Shown in pieces: positions 11,234-19,359 of a DNA stretch of 25,649 nucleotides. The stretch's first letter is position 1, and each line of letters begins with the position of its first letter. A program made the translations under genes and the position numbers. Where the stretch lies: NCBI GenBank assembly GCA_018398765.1, contig JAHBMJ010000558.1:17501-43149 (forward strand), written 5' to 3'. The notes beneath the pieces are model-generated. The model was not told where the DNA came from, searched no databases, and worked only from the letters and a program-made list of their open reading frames with translations. This stretch comes from Chromera velia (lineage: Eukaryota > Sar > Chromeraceae).

Positions 11234-12310
11234 GCAGACAAACAAGAGGACAAATCGACGTTCACGTCAATTAGAAAGCCCATTTTCTTTGGGCCAGGAA
11301 AGAGACATGCCCGGGGGCAGAAAGAGAACGCAATGCCGGATGATCGACAGAGAATTTTCGTGACTGTCCAGAAGAAGGGAGAGAAGCCCCCGAAGCATTC
11401 AGTGCCGCGACATTCAGCTCTGCTCCCTCCCTCTCCTGTTCAGCTTTTACGTTGTATACCGCGGTTCTGCCTCTCTCTTAAGTTTTTCCCTCTGCCTCTG
11501 TGGATCTGTCTGAACGCTCAACGAGAATTTTGCCTTATTCTTCATCGGCCCGTCTGTGGCTCTGAAGAGGTTTTTCCCCGCTTCCATTCTCCTCAATGAT
11601 GAAGGTTTACTCATGGATGCATGGGAGCGCAGAAAGTGGAGAAAACATCCACTGAGAAGGGGCGTAGGAGACAAGGCAACAAAGAAAGAGAAAGATAAAC
11701 CTATCTCAGATCCCGATCCAACAGGAACAGAAGGGGAGTCTTCCAGGACCCGAATGCGGCAGGAACACACGTGAAGGCATGAAGTTATGTTCTGATGGCA
11801 TTGACTGTTCGATGCAGACTGACCGATTCGACACTCTGTTTGAGTTGGAAGAGCTGGTTTAAACTCAAACTCGACAGAGGGATGGGTTCCGATGTTTCCT
11901 CCCCCCCCTGTCCAGATTGTTCCGCATCTCCTGAGCTCATCTTTCTGTCACCACCCTGCCTGTCTGGACGTCCTGGCTTGCTGGAGCACTTTGTGGCAGA
12001 CTACCTCTTTCGCAAGCCCCAGAAGAGATCTGACGGACTGGGAGGGAATCCAATTGAACAAAACGAGCCAAGTGCCGTCTCCGAGGCTTACAGTCTGGAA
12101 ATTCTTTTCCACCTTGGAACCTGACGACCTGCCAAGAAATCTCAAGGCTTCGAATGGTGAGGATGGACACTCTGTTGTCTTTGGTGTGTGTGCAGCCAAG
12201 ATGAAGGTGTGAGTGCTCAAATCTGAGTCTTCAAACACGACAAAGATCACATTTTCAGGGTCCTGTAAATTTTCCCGTACAATTTTGAGCATGATTTTTG
12301 AGTTTTTTTT
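11234..12310. other. upstream intron / 5' region of the prefoldin gene, no exon found
   Basis: Bases directly above the acceptor at 11232-11233 must be intron of the prefoldin gene. I searched the minus strand up to about 13100 for a short exon coding a helix of the LxxLxxQLxQ kind ending at a donor in phase 0, and found none that was convincing. The open frames here, including a 157-codon minus frame at 12421-11948, have no recognisable domain. Confidence 0.4.
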
Positions 12311-12402
12311 GTGCGCGGCGGCGCATACATGCATGGGGTCCGGCCGTCCGCGGCGGCGCGGAACTTCGATATATATCATGCAGGGCCCGGCGCCGCCGCG
12401 CG
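12311..12402. repeat. GC-rich inverted repeat / hairpin island
   Basis: In AT-rich surroundings, GCGCGGCGGCGC at 12313-12324 is perfectly complementary to GCGCCGCCGCGC at 12390-12401. A nested self-hairpin TCCGCG-GCGG-CGCGGA lies at 12347-12362. A 21 bp segment, GGCGGCGCATA followed by ATGCATGGG with one variable base at each site, starts at 12317 and recurs at 18554-18574 with one mismatch, inside the LINE 3' region. Confidence 0.6.
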
Positions 12403-13216
12403 GAGAACTTTTTCCCGGCATATAGCAATCGATCTTTTTCAGTACAGAGTAGTACAGAGTCTACAACTACAGACTGTGTTGTCTCTCAGCCTTTGGGACT
12501 CCGACGAGCTGGAGAGGTTCCATTGTCATTTGGATGCGTGACATTATGTGATATTGCATGTCATGTTGCAAGCACGTCTGGCGTTATCTGCTATGACCAA
12601 CCATCCATTCTAGCATCCGTTTACATGGGAAAATACAACTGTCCTGACTAGTCCTAAAATATCTATTGATAGATACAATATTACATGTTATTACGTATGA
12701 CTTCCACTTTGTTGTACTTTGTTGTGATAAACTCAGTATAATATATTGCTTGTGTGCCGCTTCTTTGCGCTAGCCTTTAGGTTTCTCTTTACATGTTTTC
12801 TCCAGCTCTTTGCATGTACGTGTGATTGGCCCAGAGCCATCTCTATAGACTCTATCATCCTTTGAAACTCGAAAAGAGTCTGCATGTCCTGTCTTTATAA
12901 GCCGCCCCCCTGTTCCATCTCCTTCAACAAAAAAAAAAAAAGCAAAACAACCCCCTTCACGGCGCTGTAAGTACCAAAGAACTGGAACGCCTCACGCAGT
13001 TTCTCTAAGATTCGATCCCCAAAGATATTAACGCCTGGGGTCTGAGGCATGAAACTCCCATCATGGGAGTGGCTGACCATGGTTATCGGAATCTTAAAGC
13101 AGTTTTCTTCCTTTTAAAGAAGGGTATAGTAACATGCAGTATGTACGCAATATACAGAACCATGGCTATAGTCTAGGCTACACCATACATAGTCAAGGAA
13201 AAATTTTCTAAAATTA
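12403..13216. other. AT-rich intergenic or intronic sequence, no clear gene
   Basis: No gene was recognised. A short minus-strand frame near 13080-12960 reads plausibly (GVNIFGDRILEKLREAFQFF) but has no identified family. It ends in a poly-A stretch on the plus strand at 12929-12942. A near-perfect palindrome ACTCCCAT-C-ATGGGAGT lies at 13054-13070 and TATCTAT-TG-ATAGATA at about 12659-12674. Confidence 0.35.
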
Positions 13217-13840
13217 ATAGTCTCTAACACTAAAACGGTCTCCAAATATCTCTAAAACGACCCTATCCCACAAGTATTTTGGCGCATTTTGGGGTAGTAA
13301 ACAGTTGTTAAAAAAGAAAAATAAAGAGTTTTACTAGGAGTTTTAAGCATTCTGCGAGTGCATTTTTGCTCAGTATACATGAAGCTACGGATGTGGAAAC
13401 GTTGAGATTTTGCAGTACAAATTCGGCGTATAGCACATATGTAATAATATATATAGTGAAATTTGCGTATTGCATATTATTTTATGTTACAGATGTTTCT
13501 AGACATATTCTAAACATGTTTTAGGGGCTTTTATTTTAGTTTTTAAAGATTCTTAGAGAGTTGATAAATATATAAATTAACTGTGTTATAATCTTTTTTA
13601 AAAAACATGCTTAAATCCGCCGAGTCCAACATATTAAAGAGATAAACTGCCTAGTAAACTGTATGGGTTCTTTTTTTAAAAAAGTATATCAAACATTAGC
13701 ATTTTAAAACACTTTTTAATTTTAGAAACAAGATGGTAAACAAGTAGAAAGCTTCTTAAAATTATGGGAATAATCTCAAAACATTATAAAAAACTTCATT
13801 TTTTTGTAAACTTGGAGACCGTTTTAATGTTGGAGACCGT
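13217..13840. mobile_element. short AT-rich element with 29 bp inverted ends
   Basis: The left arm at 13217-13245 contains CTAACACTAAAACGGTCTCC. It is complementary to the right arm at 13812-13840, which reads TTGGAGACCGTTTTAATGTT and then GGAGACCGT, with about 25 of 29 positions matching. Each arm carries the GGTCTCC/GTCTCTA motif twice. The interior is AT-rich with no open frame. Size and structure fit a non-autonomous DNA element (MITE), but no target-site duplication was found, so the outer limits are approximate. Confidence 0.45.
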
Positions 13841-13945
13841 TTGAGATAGGTTTGGTTTAATACTACTATGCATGCAGAGCTAGATTCAGAGTTGGATATG
13901 GAAATGATTTTTTTTAAAAAAAAAAAATTTCGTTTTTAAGTAATC

Positions 13946-14220
13946 AGAAAAAAAAATTTTCCTAAGCGTCGGCTAGCGTCAACAAAAAAAAAAAAAAGAA
14001 AAAAAAATAAACGATTTTGGTTTTTTTTTTTTCTTTTTTTTTTTTACTTTTTTATTCTGAACAACACTTAACAACGTACAGTTGTGCAACACATCAATAA
14101 CACTTATATACAATACTTAAACATACAACAGTTGTTTGACTGAAAAAAAAAAAATGAATAAATAAAGAGTTTTGCGGAATTTTTTTTTTTTCTGTAGCCG
14201 ACGCCTAGAATTTTCGAGAA
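13946..14220. repeat. foldback element with poly-A / poly-T interior
   Basis: TAAGCGTCGGCTA (from 13963) is inverted at about 14195-14207 as TAGCCGACGCCTA (12 of 13 matches), with AAAATT-type flanks on both sides. Between them lie long A and T runs at about 13983-14045 and 14143-14190. The region can fold on itself and may be a tiny foldback transposon or retroposed debris. Poly-A/T lengths in a draft assembly are unreliable. Confidence 0.4.
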
Positions 14221-14989
14221 ACACTCTGTTGCCAGCGTACGGGCATGCAATTTCAGATTGCCTCCGCAAACGGTAAAGTCTTGATCCAATTACCTTTAGA
14301 TGGTTTGTTTCCTGTTTTCTCTGTTTGAGTGTATGAGGTGGGTTGAGAGGATGTAACAAGGAGAGAAACATAAGACAGACGATCCCAACTAAAGCCTAGG
14401 CTGTCGGGGAATAGATAACACACTTGTGTGAGCGCGGGGGAGGACGTGCTTATCTGACACTGCTTGAGCTCGCGCGGGCGGCGGGCGCAGGAGCTAGCAT
14501 AGGGAGGTAGAGCGCTTGTACTTGCGCTGTCCTACATGCACTCATGAACCATTGGTTCACGTTTTGGGTATGAGGTGCAAAAAATTTATTTATAGGCAAA
14601 AAGTCTTCTTTTAAGGGGCAAAAACCCCCCTAAAACCATACTAAAACCCCCTTTAAAAACCACAAAATTCACTTTTCAAAGATGTTCTACCAAAAATTCA
14701 AGAGTGCGTGCAGCGCGACTTGCGTGGCGTGCATGCATACGGCTTTTTTGAACGGTCTCTCTCTTCTTCTCTTCTCTAGGGGTTGGCACTTATACTAGGT
14801 TACAGGTTTCAACACCCCCCCTACATAAGGGCATACCCCCCTACATTGTTACCCTTACTTCAAAAGTGGTCCCAATCGATCAATCTCATCAAGTTACATC
14901 TAAAAATACTGAAAACATCTTCTGTTGATTCAGGTTATATAAGAAATTGACTCCTTTCACTTTATAGTCAAACCCTTTGTAACCTTGTA
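14221..14989. other. no gene seen; mixed intergenic sequence
   Basis: This stretch includes a GC-rich piece at about 14432-14530, a C/A-rich piece with CCCCTAAAACC-like strings at 14615-14670 and a TGCATGCA palindrome at 14730-14737. A GGTTACA motif lies at 14798-14804 and two TGTAACC motifs at 14978-14984 and 14986-14992. No reading frame was recognised. Confidence 0.4.
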
Positions 14990-14999
14990 ACCTGTAACT
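14990..14999. repeat. left target-site duplication ACCTGTAACT
   Basis: Perfect 10 bp copy of 16750-16759, abutting the left inverted repeat. Similar TGTAACC strings occur nearby, which slightly raises the chance of coincidence, but the exact abutment to both termini is hard to explain otherwise. Confidence 0.7.
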
Positions 15000-15040
15000 A
15001 CCCCCAAGAAGGCTTCCTATAGTTAATCCGGAGCGGCCGT

Positions 15041-15256
15041 CAAAGCCCGGGCGCCTTCGCCAAAGCCCAACCGCGCCGAAGGCGTAGGCCTGCCAAAGCC
15101 CGACCATGCTGAAGGCGCGGGCCTGTCAAAGCCTGACTGCGCCGAAGGCGCGGGCCTACCAAAGCCCGACCACGCCGAAGGCACGGCCATGCTAAAGCCT
15201 AACTGTGCCGAAGGCGCGGGCCTACCAAAGCCTGACCGTGCCGCCCCAAAGCCCAC
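15041..15256. repeat. 33 bp subterminal tandem repeat with GCCGAAGGC hairpins
   Basis: CAAAGCC (one copy TAAAGCC) recurs at 15061, 15094, 15127, 15160, 15193 and 15226, exactly every 33 bases. A shorter irregular first unit begins at 15041. Each full unit holds GCGCCGAAGGCGC or a near variant, able to form a GC-stem with a GAA loop. As 33 is a multiple of three, the minus strand stays open across the block (15334-15023) and reads as an 11-residue repeat, SGFGRPAPSAQ. Whether that is ever translated is unknown; subterminal repeats of DNA transposons are often transposase-binding sites. Confidence 0.8.
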
Positions 15257-15451
15257 ATGCATGTAGTTTTTACAGTTATACGCATTAATTTGTGTGGCTT
15301 TTACAGTTATACGTATTAATGCATGCATGTACAAAAGTGCAAAAGCTGTCTAAAAAATGTCTTGGTCTTCTAGCTTATCCGTTTCACTTTTGATGCGGAG
15401 CCTCTAAGAGAGGAAGGCAGATCTGATAGAGTGCTTCCTTCTTTCGATTAA

Positions 15452-16387
15452 GCCACCGCGTCTTGTATGTTTGTGCGTATTAAACAACTCACGTTTTGTG
15501 CAAATGAATCAACAGGGAAGTACTTTGTATATCAGTCACTTGCAAAGAAGGATATTGACTATGCCTATGCACTGCCAGTTGTATCCTTTTTAACCTTAGG
15601 GGAGGGAGAAGTCTTCTTCTCTAACTTTCTTCAAACTCCTTCGTACCCTTTGATTCCTCTGTGTGACATTGGCTGCCGTGTCTTATTCAATGAAGAAGGT
15701 CGATGTACTGGCCTTGAGAGAGATACAGGTGGGGAAGGCATGAAAATTCATTCTTTCCCTCTTTCACTTTACTTTCAAACATTAAAAATTTGGAGAAAGC
15801 TGACAGCCAGATAAAAGAAAAACATTCGGAGACAGGGGCTGCAAGCTCTTACAAAAAGAGAGATGAAGAAGGAGCTGAAAGCAAAACGTCTTTCTGCTCA
15901 CGCAGGTGGAGAGTTGAGCGAGGTTCGAAGGGCTGTAGCCTTTGAAGTTTTCAATGAAAGCAGAGAATTATGAGCCCTGACGACAGAGTATAACCCCGCG
16001 GTTGATGTGTATCCCTTCAAGTCAAAAGTTGGTGCACCAGCGCACGCAATCGTTTACGCCAGTGCACCTCCTACTGCAGCTTCTGATTTATCTACTAAAT
16101 CTGCAACTGGAGATGTTAGCCAATTGATTGAAGAAGCTGTGGAGGTGGAGGCTCGACGGCATAAAAGGCGTCAAGCAAGAGAACAAAGAGCGCAAGTAAA
16201 AGGAAAAGCGAAAGCAAAAGCAAAGGCTAAGGCAAAAAATAAGGTGAAAGCAAAGGCTACTTTGTTTGCCCAGGTGACGAGCGAATATAGTGGTAGTGAA
16301 AGAGGGGGGGCTACAGAGTCTGATGATGATGACGATGACTATCGCCCTGCTGCGCGCAGAGTCCGTGGATCTAGAATTCCTAAATGA
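15452..16387 (+). pseudogene. cargo reading frame of the inverted-repeat element, broken by stop codons
   Basis: One plus frame stays open from the codon after TAA 15449-15451 to TGA 16385-16387. It is broken only by TAA at 15812-15814 and TGA at 15971-15973; there is no frameshift in 311 codons. The first ATG is at 15467. The N-terminal part has FLQTPSYPLIPLCDIGCRVL followed by FNEEG, and its preceding GATTAAGCCACC context gives ATASCMF. This order weakly resembles the protease/GAG-pre-integrase junction of Ty1/copia polyproteins (D-S-G-A-T, then LxxLCDxGCxVxF), but the catalytic Asp-Ser-Gly is not intact and no integrase or RT follows. The C-terminal part is very basic (KGKAKAKAKAKAKNKVKAKA), then acidic (ESDDDDDDY), like a nucleic-acid-binding tail. 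Function unknown. Confidence 0.5.
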
Positions 16388-16570
16388 AGACTGACTAAGA
16401 CTGACAGATTCAAACTGATTAAAATCAATCTTTTTTTGTTGTTGTTATTTTAAATATTTAAGTTGATTATAGCAGATACTATAAGAGAGTATTAAAATAT
16501 TTTAAAACTAAGTTAAACTAGATTAAATTATGTTATAATATTTTTTAGCTACAATGAACTGGAGGTATAT

Positions 16571-16648
16571 TCCATACTAGAAAGAATTAGCTTTCTGTCG
16601 CCAGAGCCTTGACGATATTGCATACTAGAAAGAATGAGCTTTCTATCG
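16571..16648. repeat. pair of 30 bp hairpin repeats
   Basis: Bases 16571-16600 and 16619-16648 are near-identical (CATACTAGAAAGAAT, then AGCTTTCT, then TCG). Each contains AGAAAG facing CTTTCT, a small stem-loop. They are 48 bp apart and lie just inside the right end of the inverted-repeat element, so they may be subterminal binding sites. Confidence 0.7.
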
Positions 16649-16662
16649 TCAATTTGCGACGT

Positions 16663-16703
16663 CAAAGCCCTGGTGCCGAAGGCACCAGGCTGCCAAAGCC
16701 TGG
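16663..16703. repeat. right-end CAAAGCC modules with perfect GAA-loop hairpin
   Basis: CAAAGCC occurs at 16663 and 16694. Between them CCTGGTGCC-GAA-GGCACCAGG (16669-16689) is a perfect 9 bp stem with a three-base loop. It overlaps a second hairpin CCAGGC-TGCCAAA-GCCTGG (16685-16703). The module has the same parts and orientation as the 33 bp units at the left end. Confidence 0.75.
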
Positions 16704-16749
16704 AGTTTAATTGACAGACCATAGGGTCATAGGAAGGCTTTTTGGGGGT

Positions 16750-16759
16750 ACCTGTAACT
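16750..16759. repeat. right target-site duplication ACCTGTAACT
   Basis: Partner of 14990-14999, abutting the right inverted repeat that ends at 16749. Confidence 0.7.
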
Positions 16760-17323
16760 TAAAATGACCCTCTTCAAAAGTGATGTAACCTTCGTCTACA
16801 TATATTTTAAAGTGTTTTTGAAGTGATTTGAAGTGTTTTTAAAAGTTTACTTTTTGGTTGGTTACGGATGTGAAGACCTCCTATGACCCTCTGTCACCTT
16901 GTAACCTGTGACTTTGCAAGGGGACATATCTAGGGACATATATAATAGGGGGTATAACCTCATATAACCATATAGGCTATACAGTAAAAGTGATTGATTT
17001 TGAAGTAACTCCATGTGCCGGACCTCCAGTTTGTCTAAAAAGCTCGTCCAAATGGTTTTTGCTAGGGTTTTTGGTTCATTTTTTATGTTATTTTTATACT
17101 TGTAACCCTATATGAGCCCAAAAGTACCAGCCCCTAGTCTTTTCTCTCATCTTTTTTTTCATCTTTTCTCTTTTCTTTCTTTTTTTTTTTCTTATCCTGG
17201 TTTTTGCTCATAATATCACTGCCTCGAAAAAATAGATCATGTCCTAGATTATGCCTTATGGAGTTGACCTTTGGTCTTACCGAAGGACAGGAGAGACTGA
17301 CAGGACTACCGTAGGTAAGTTAG
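16760..17323. other. no gene; TGTAACC-rich flank
   Basis: AT-rich sequence with TGTAACC at 16784-16790, 16900-16906 and 17101-17107 and a short repeat of GGACATAT around 16921-16943. It is probably the continuation of whatever the element at 15000-16749 inserted into, since similar TGTAACC strings precede the left end. Confidence 0.4.
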
Positions 17324-17460
17324 TCTAGTCAGCTCCAGAGAAGTGAAATGCCTGCATCTCGTTTGATCTTGTGCGTATTTCTTCTTCGCTACCTCTAGTC
17401 AGCTCCAGGGAAGTGAAGTGTCTGCATCTTGCTTAATCTTGTATGTATTTCTTCTTCGCT
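17324..17460. repeat. two-copy 70 bp tandem duplication
   Basis: Bases 17324-17390 recur at 17394-17460 with a period of 70 (TCTAGTCAGCTCCAG ... TATTTCTTCTTCGCT), with about nine differences. The second copy overlaps the C-terminal codons of the small minus-strand ORF that follows. Confidence 0.85.
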
Positions 17461-17771
17461 GCTGACTGTTCACTGTGTTCAGCAGCCGAGCCCTTCCTCC
17501 TAGCTTTCCTCAGAAGTTGGTATCCAGAGAAGTGTTCCGTAGGGTTCCTATCCTGAAGACTGTACTCCTTGTCATTTCTCAATCTAACATAGACGTGTTC
17601 TTTTGAATCACTTTTTCGGTTTCCCTTTTTGGCTTTGTCTCCCTTTTTGATCGTTTCCTCTGCCATTGCAAGTCTGTTCCGATGCAGAGGGATTTTAACC
17701 GTGGTTGTATGGGGGGGGAAGCCACCCTCTGTTCCCATTTCTATTTCCACCCTAGCTAAGCTTTGATCCAT
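17433..17771 (-). CDS. hypothetical small basic protein, 112 residues
   Basis: An uninterrupted minus-strand frame from ATG at 17771 to a stop at 17433. The middle and end are strongly charged (ETIKKGDKAKKGNRKSDSKE; GYQLLRKARRKGSAAEHSEQ), giving a basic, probably soluble protein without membrane segments. No family is recognised. The last codons come from one copy of a 70 bp duplication (AAKKKYIQD), which suggests the frame may have been extended by the repeat. It could be a short gene, one exon of a gene, or chance. Confidence 0.25.
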   Translation of the reverse strand: MDQSLARVEIEMGTEGGFPPHTTTVKIPLHRNRLAMAEETIKKGDKAKKGNRKSDSKEHVYVRLRNDKEYSLQDRNPTEHFSGYQLLRKARRKGSAAEHSEQSAAKKKYIQD

Positions 17772-18500
17772 ACAACCTAGGTTGATGGATTAAATCTATA
17801 CAGGAAATACTAGGTTGGCCAGAACCCATATAGCTCACTGGCTTGAACCTCATATATCATTACCATGATCATCATTAGGTTTATCATCAACTACGTAAAA
17901 TATTATGATGATAAAGAGCCCAAAATATTATGTATGATATCGTCAATTACCGTCAATTATACAATTAGACAGAGTCCAAGAAAGAGAGAGAAAGTGGTTG
18001 CTATCAAAAAACTCGACCCGGACCCTCTAAAACATGCAACGCAAAGCAAATTATTGGCATGAATGAAGGTCACCGTGGCACTCAGACACTCACCCATACC
18101 GGCCATACGACTCTTGTAAAACATTTGTCTGCGCTCTCTATCGTATACGTAACGCCTACAAATCAATGCATGTGATGGTTACTTATCCTTCTTCCCGTCT
18201 CACCTTTTGAATGTTCTTTTTCTATCTTCCAAGCTAGCTTTCAAGTACATCTCCCATCTCTCCTCTCCACCGGTTTTCTTATCTGCTTCTACTGCCTGAG
18301 AGTCTCCGTTACAGTCATCGCACTCCTCTCACAGAAGGGAAACGACATCAGCGATTAAGAAAGCATCTTTTAGGTGCAGGGTGTTTAGTGTTGTGAGCAT
18401 GAAGCCCCCCCCCCGTTGTATGATGCAGGTCTGGTAAAAGGGCAATAAAGCATTGTCCTAGACTCATGCATTGCATGATAGCCTATAGACCGATTAATAT
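17772..18500. other. no gene seen
   Basis: Ordinary to AT-rich sequence with a CT-rich stretch (about 18180-18290) and a C9-10 run near 18407-18415. It ends at the tetranucleotide tract taken as the LINE tail. No frame of convincing composition was found. Confidence 0.4.
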
Positions 18501-18523
18501 GATTGATTGATTGATTGATTGAT
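18501..18523 (-). repeat. tetranucleotide tract (CAAT)n, likely LINE 3' tail
   Basis: On the plus strand GATT is repeated nearly six times; on the LINE strand this reads (CAAT)n immediately after the 3' region. Several LINE clades end in short tandem repeats and not in poly-A, so a tail is the natural reading. An unrelated microsatellite is possible. Confidence 0.5.
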
Positions 18524-18832
18524 GCCAAACTCTAAGTGGAGTTAGAACTCCCGGGCGGCGCATATATGCATGGGTCTGTTCAATTATGCCAGCTGCAAGC
18601 TAAGTGGACAACAGTTATTCGAACTTAATCTAATATAATCTAATGAATCATTTACTACAATATGATGAGAAATCATAAAGAGGAGAGAGGGTTGAGAGTG
18701 CAAGAGCGATGTGATGAACTTGCGAACCACTAGATTAGAAAAGGAGGCGGATGCAAAGGATGAGTCACAACGAGTGAAGCGGTCTGATTGAATTAATGCC
18801 AACCATTGCAAAAAGCCTTGTTTGGCAGTCCA
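18524..18832 (-). other. LINE 3' untranslated region (inferred)
   Basis: Sequence between the last coding resemblance and the tetranucleotide tail. It contains no frame of note. It includes the 21 bp motif shared with 12317-12337 at 18554-18574 and a small inverted pair around AACTCTAAGTGGAGTTAGA (18529-18547). Confidence 0.4.
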
Positions 18833-19359
18833 TCAGGGGCAGACAGGGAGCCGATGAATAAAATCATCTACACACCGGCAGCAAGCTTCATAGGTGCACA
18901 GCTTTCTATCAGAGTAACCAACAGGCAGCCCACCTTGTCCACCCATTGAGTTGTATGTGCAAAAAAGAAAAGATCGAGCCATCCATAACCGACAGGGTAG
19001 AACGGGGAAGGGCAGAGACCGAAGGAACACCGGAGGACGACTTGCTGCAGAGGAGGAAGACAAACATACGGTAGGAGGACGGGAAGTCGCGCTGCAGAGG
19101 GGTGAGTCAAGCAAGGAGGGGAATTAAAGTGAGAGGAAGATTGCCCATTATCCTCAAAAGCCTTCATACATTCCTTTATAACTCTCTCTCTCACCTTGTC
19201 CTTGAAGAAAAGTGAGCTGGTGCCTTGTGCCCTATGACCATTCTGCCCACGTTGGGAAGACAGATCGGGCTCAACCCTCAGCGAGCGGACAGAAATCAAA
19301 TCAGCCCAACGAAGCAGCCTGTCTATAGACCTTGTGAATTGTTGGCAGCAGTTATTCTT
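18833..19359 (-). pseudogene. LINE C-terminal region with possible zinc knuckle
   Basis: After TGA 19362-19360 the reverse-transcriptase frame stays open, including RLLRWADLISVRSLRVEPDL and KVRERVIKECMKAFEDN, to about 19140. Beyond that a frameshift is likely. The frame closing at TGA 18835-18833 ends with KLCTYEACCRCVDDFIHRL and then PVCP. The spacing C-x-C-x5-H-x4-C is reminiscent of the Cys/His cluster at the C-terminus of many LINE proteins. The exact shift position is unresolved. Confidence 0.45.

Larger units (their letters stand above)
15000..16749. mobile_element. inverted-repeat DNA transposon with 10 bp target-site duplication (Mutator-like architecture)
   Basis: The 21 bp termini at 15000-15020 (ACCCCCAAGAAGG and so on) and 16729-16749 (read inward on the minus strand: ACCCCCAAAAAGC and so on) match at 19 of 21 positions. 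Directly outside both ends stands the same 10-mer, ACCTGTAACT (14990-14999 and 16750-16759), a perfect target-site duplication. A 9-11 bp duplication is typical of the Mutator/MULE superfamily. The element carries a 33 bp repeat block near its left end, hairpin modules of the same type near its right end and one broken frame on the plus strand. No transposase was recognised, so superfamily placement is by architecture only. Confidence 0.7.

Noticed and set aside
11948-12421. 157-codon minus-strand ORF as the missing first exon of prefoldin 5
   Set aside because: No helix of the expected type, no phase-0 donor leading to the acceptor at 11232, and part of it is the GC hairpin island.
14610-14660. 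Telomere-like CCCCTAAAA strings
   Set aside because: Spacing is irregular and only a few imperfect copies are present; not a telomeric repeat array.
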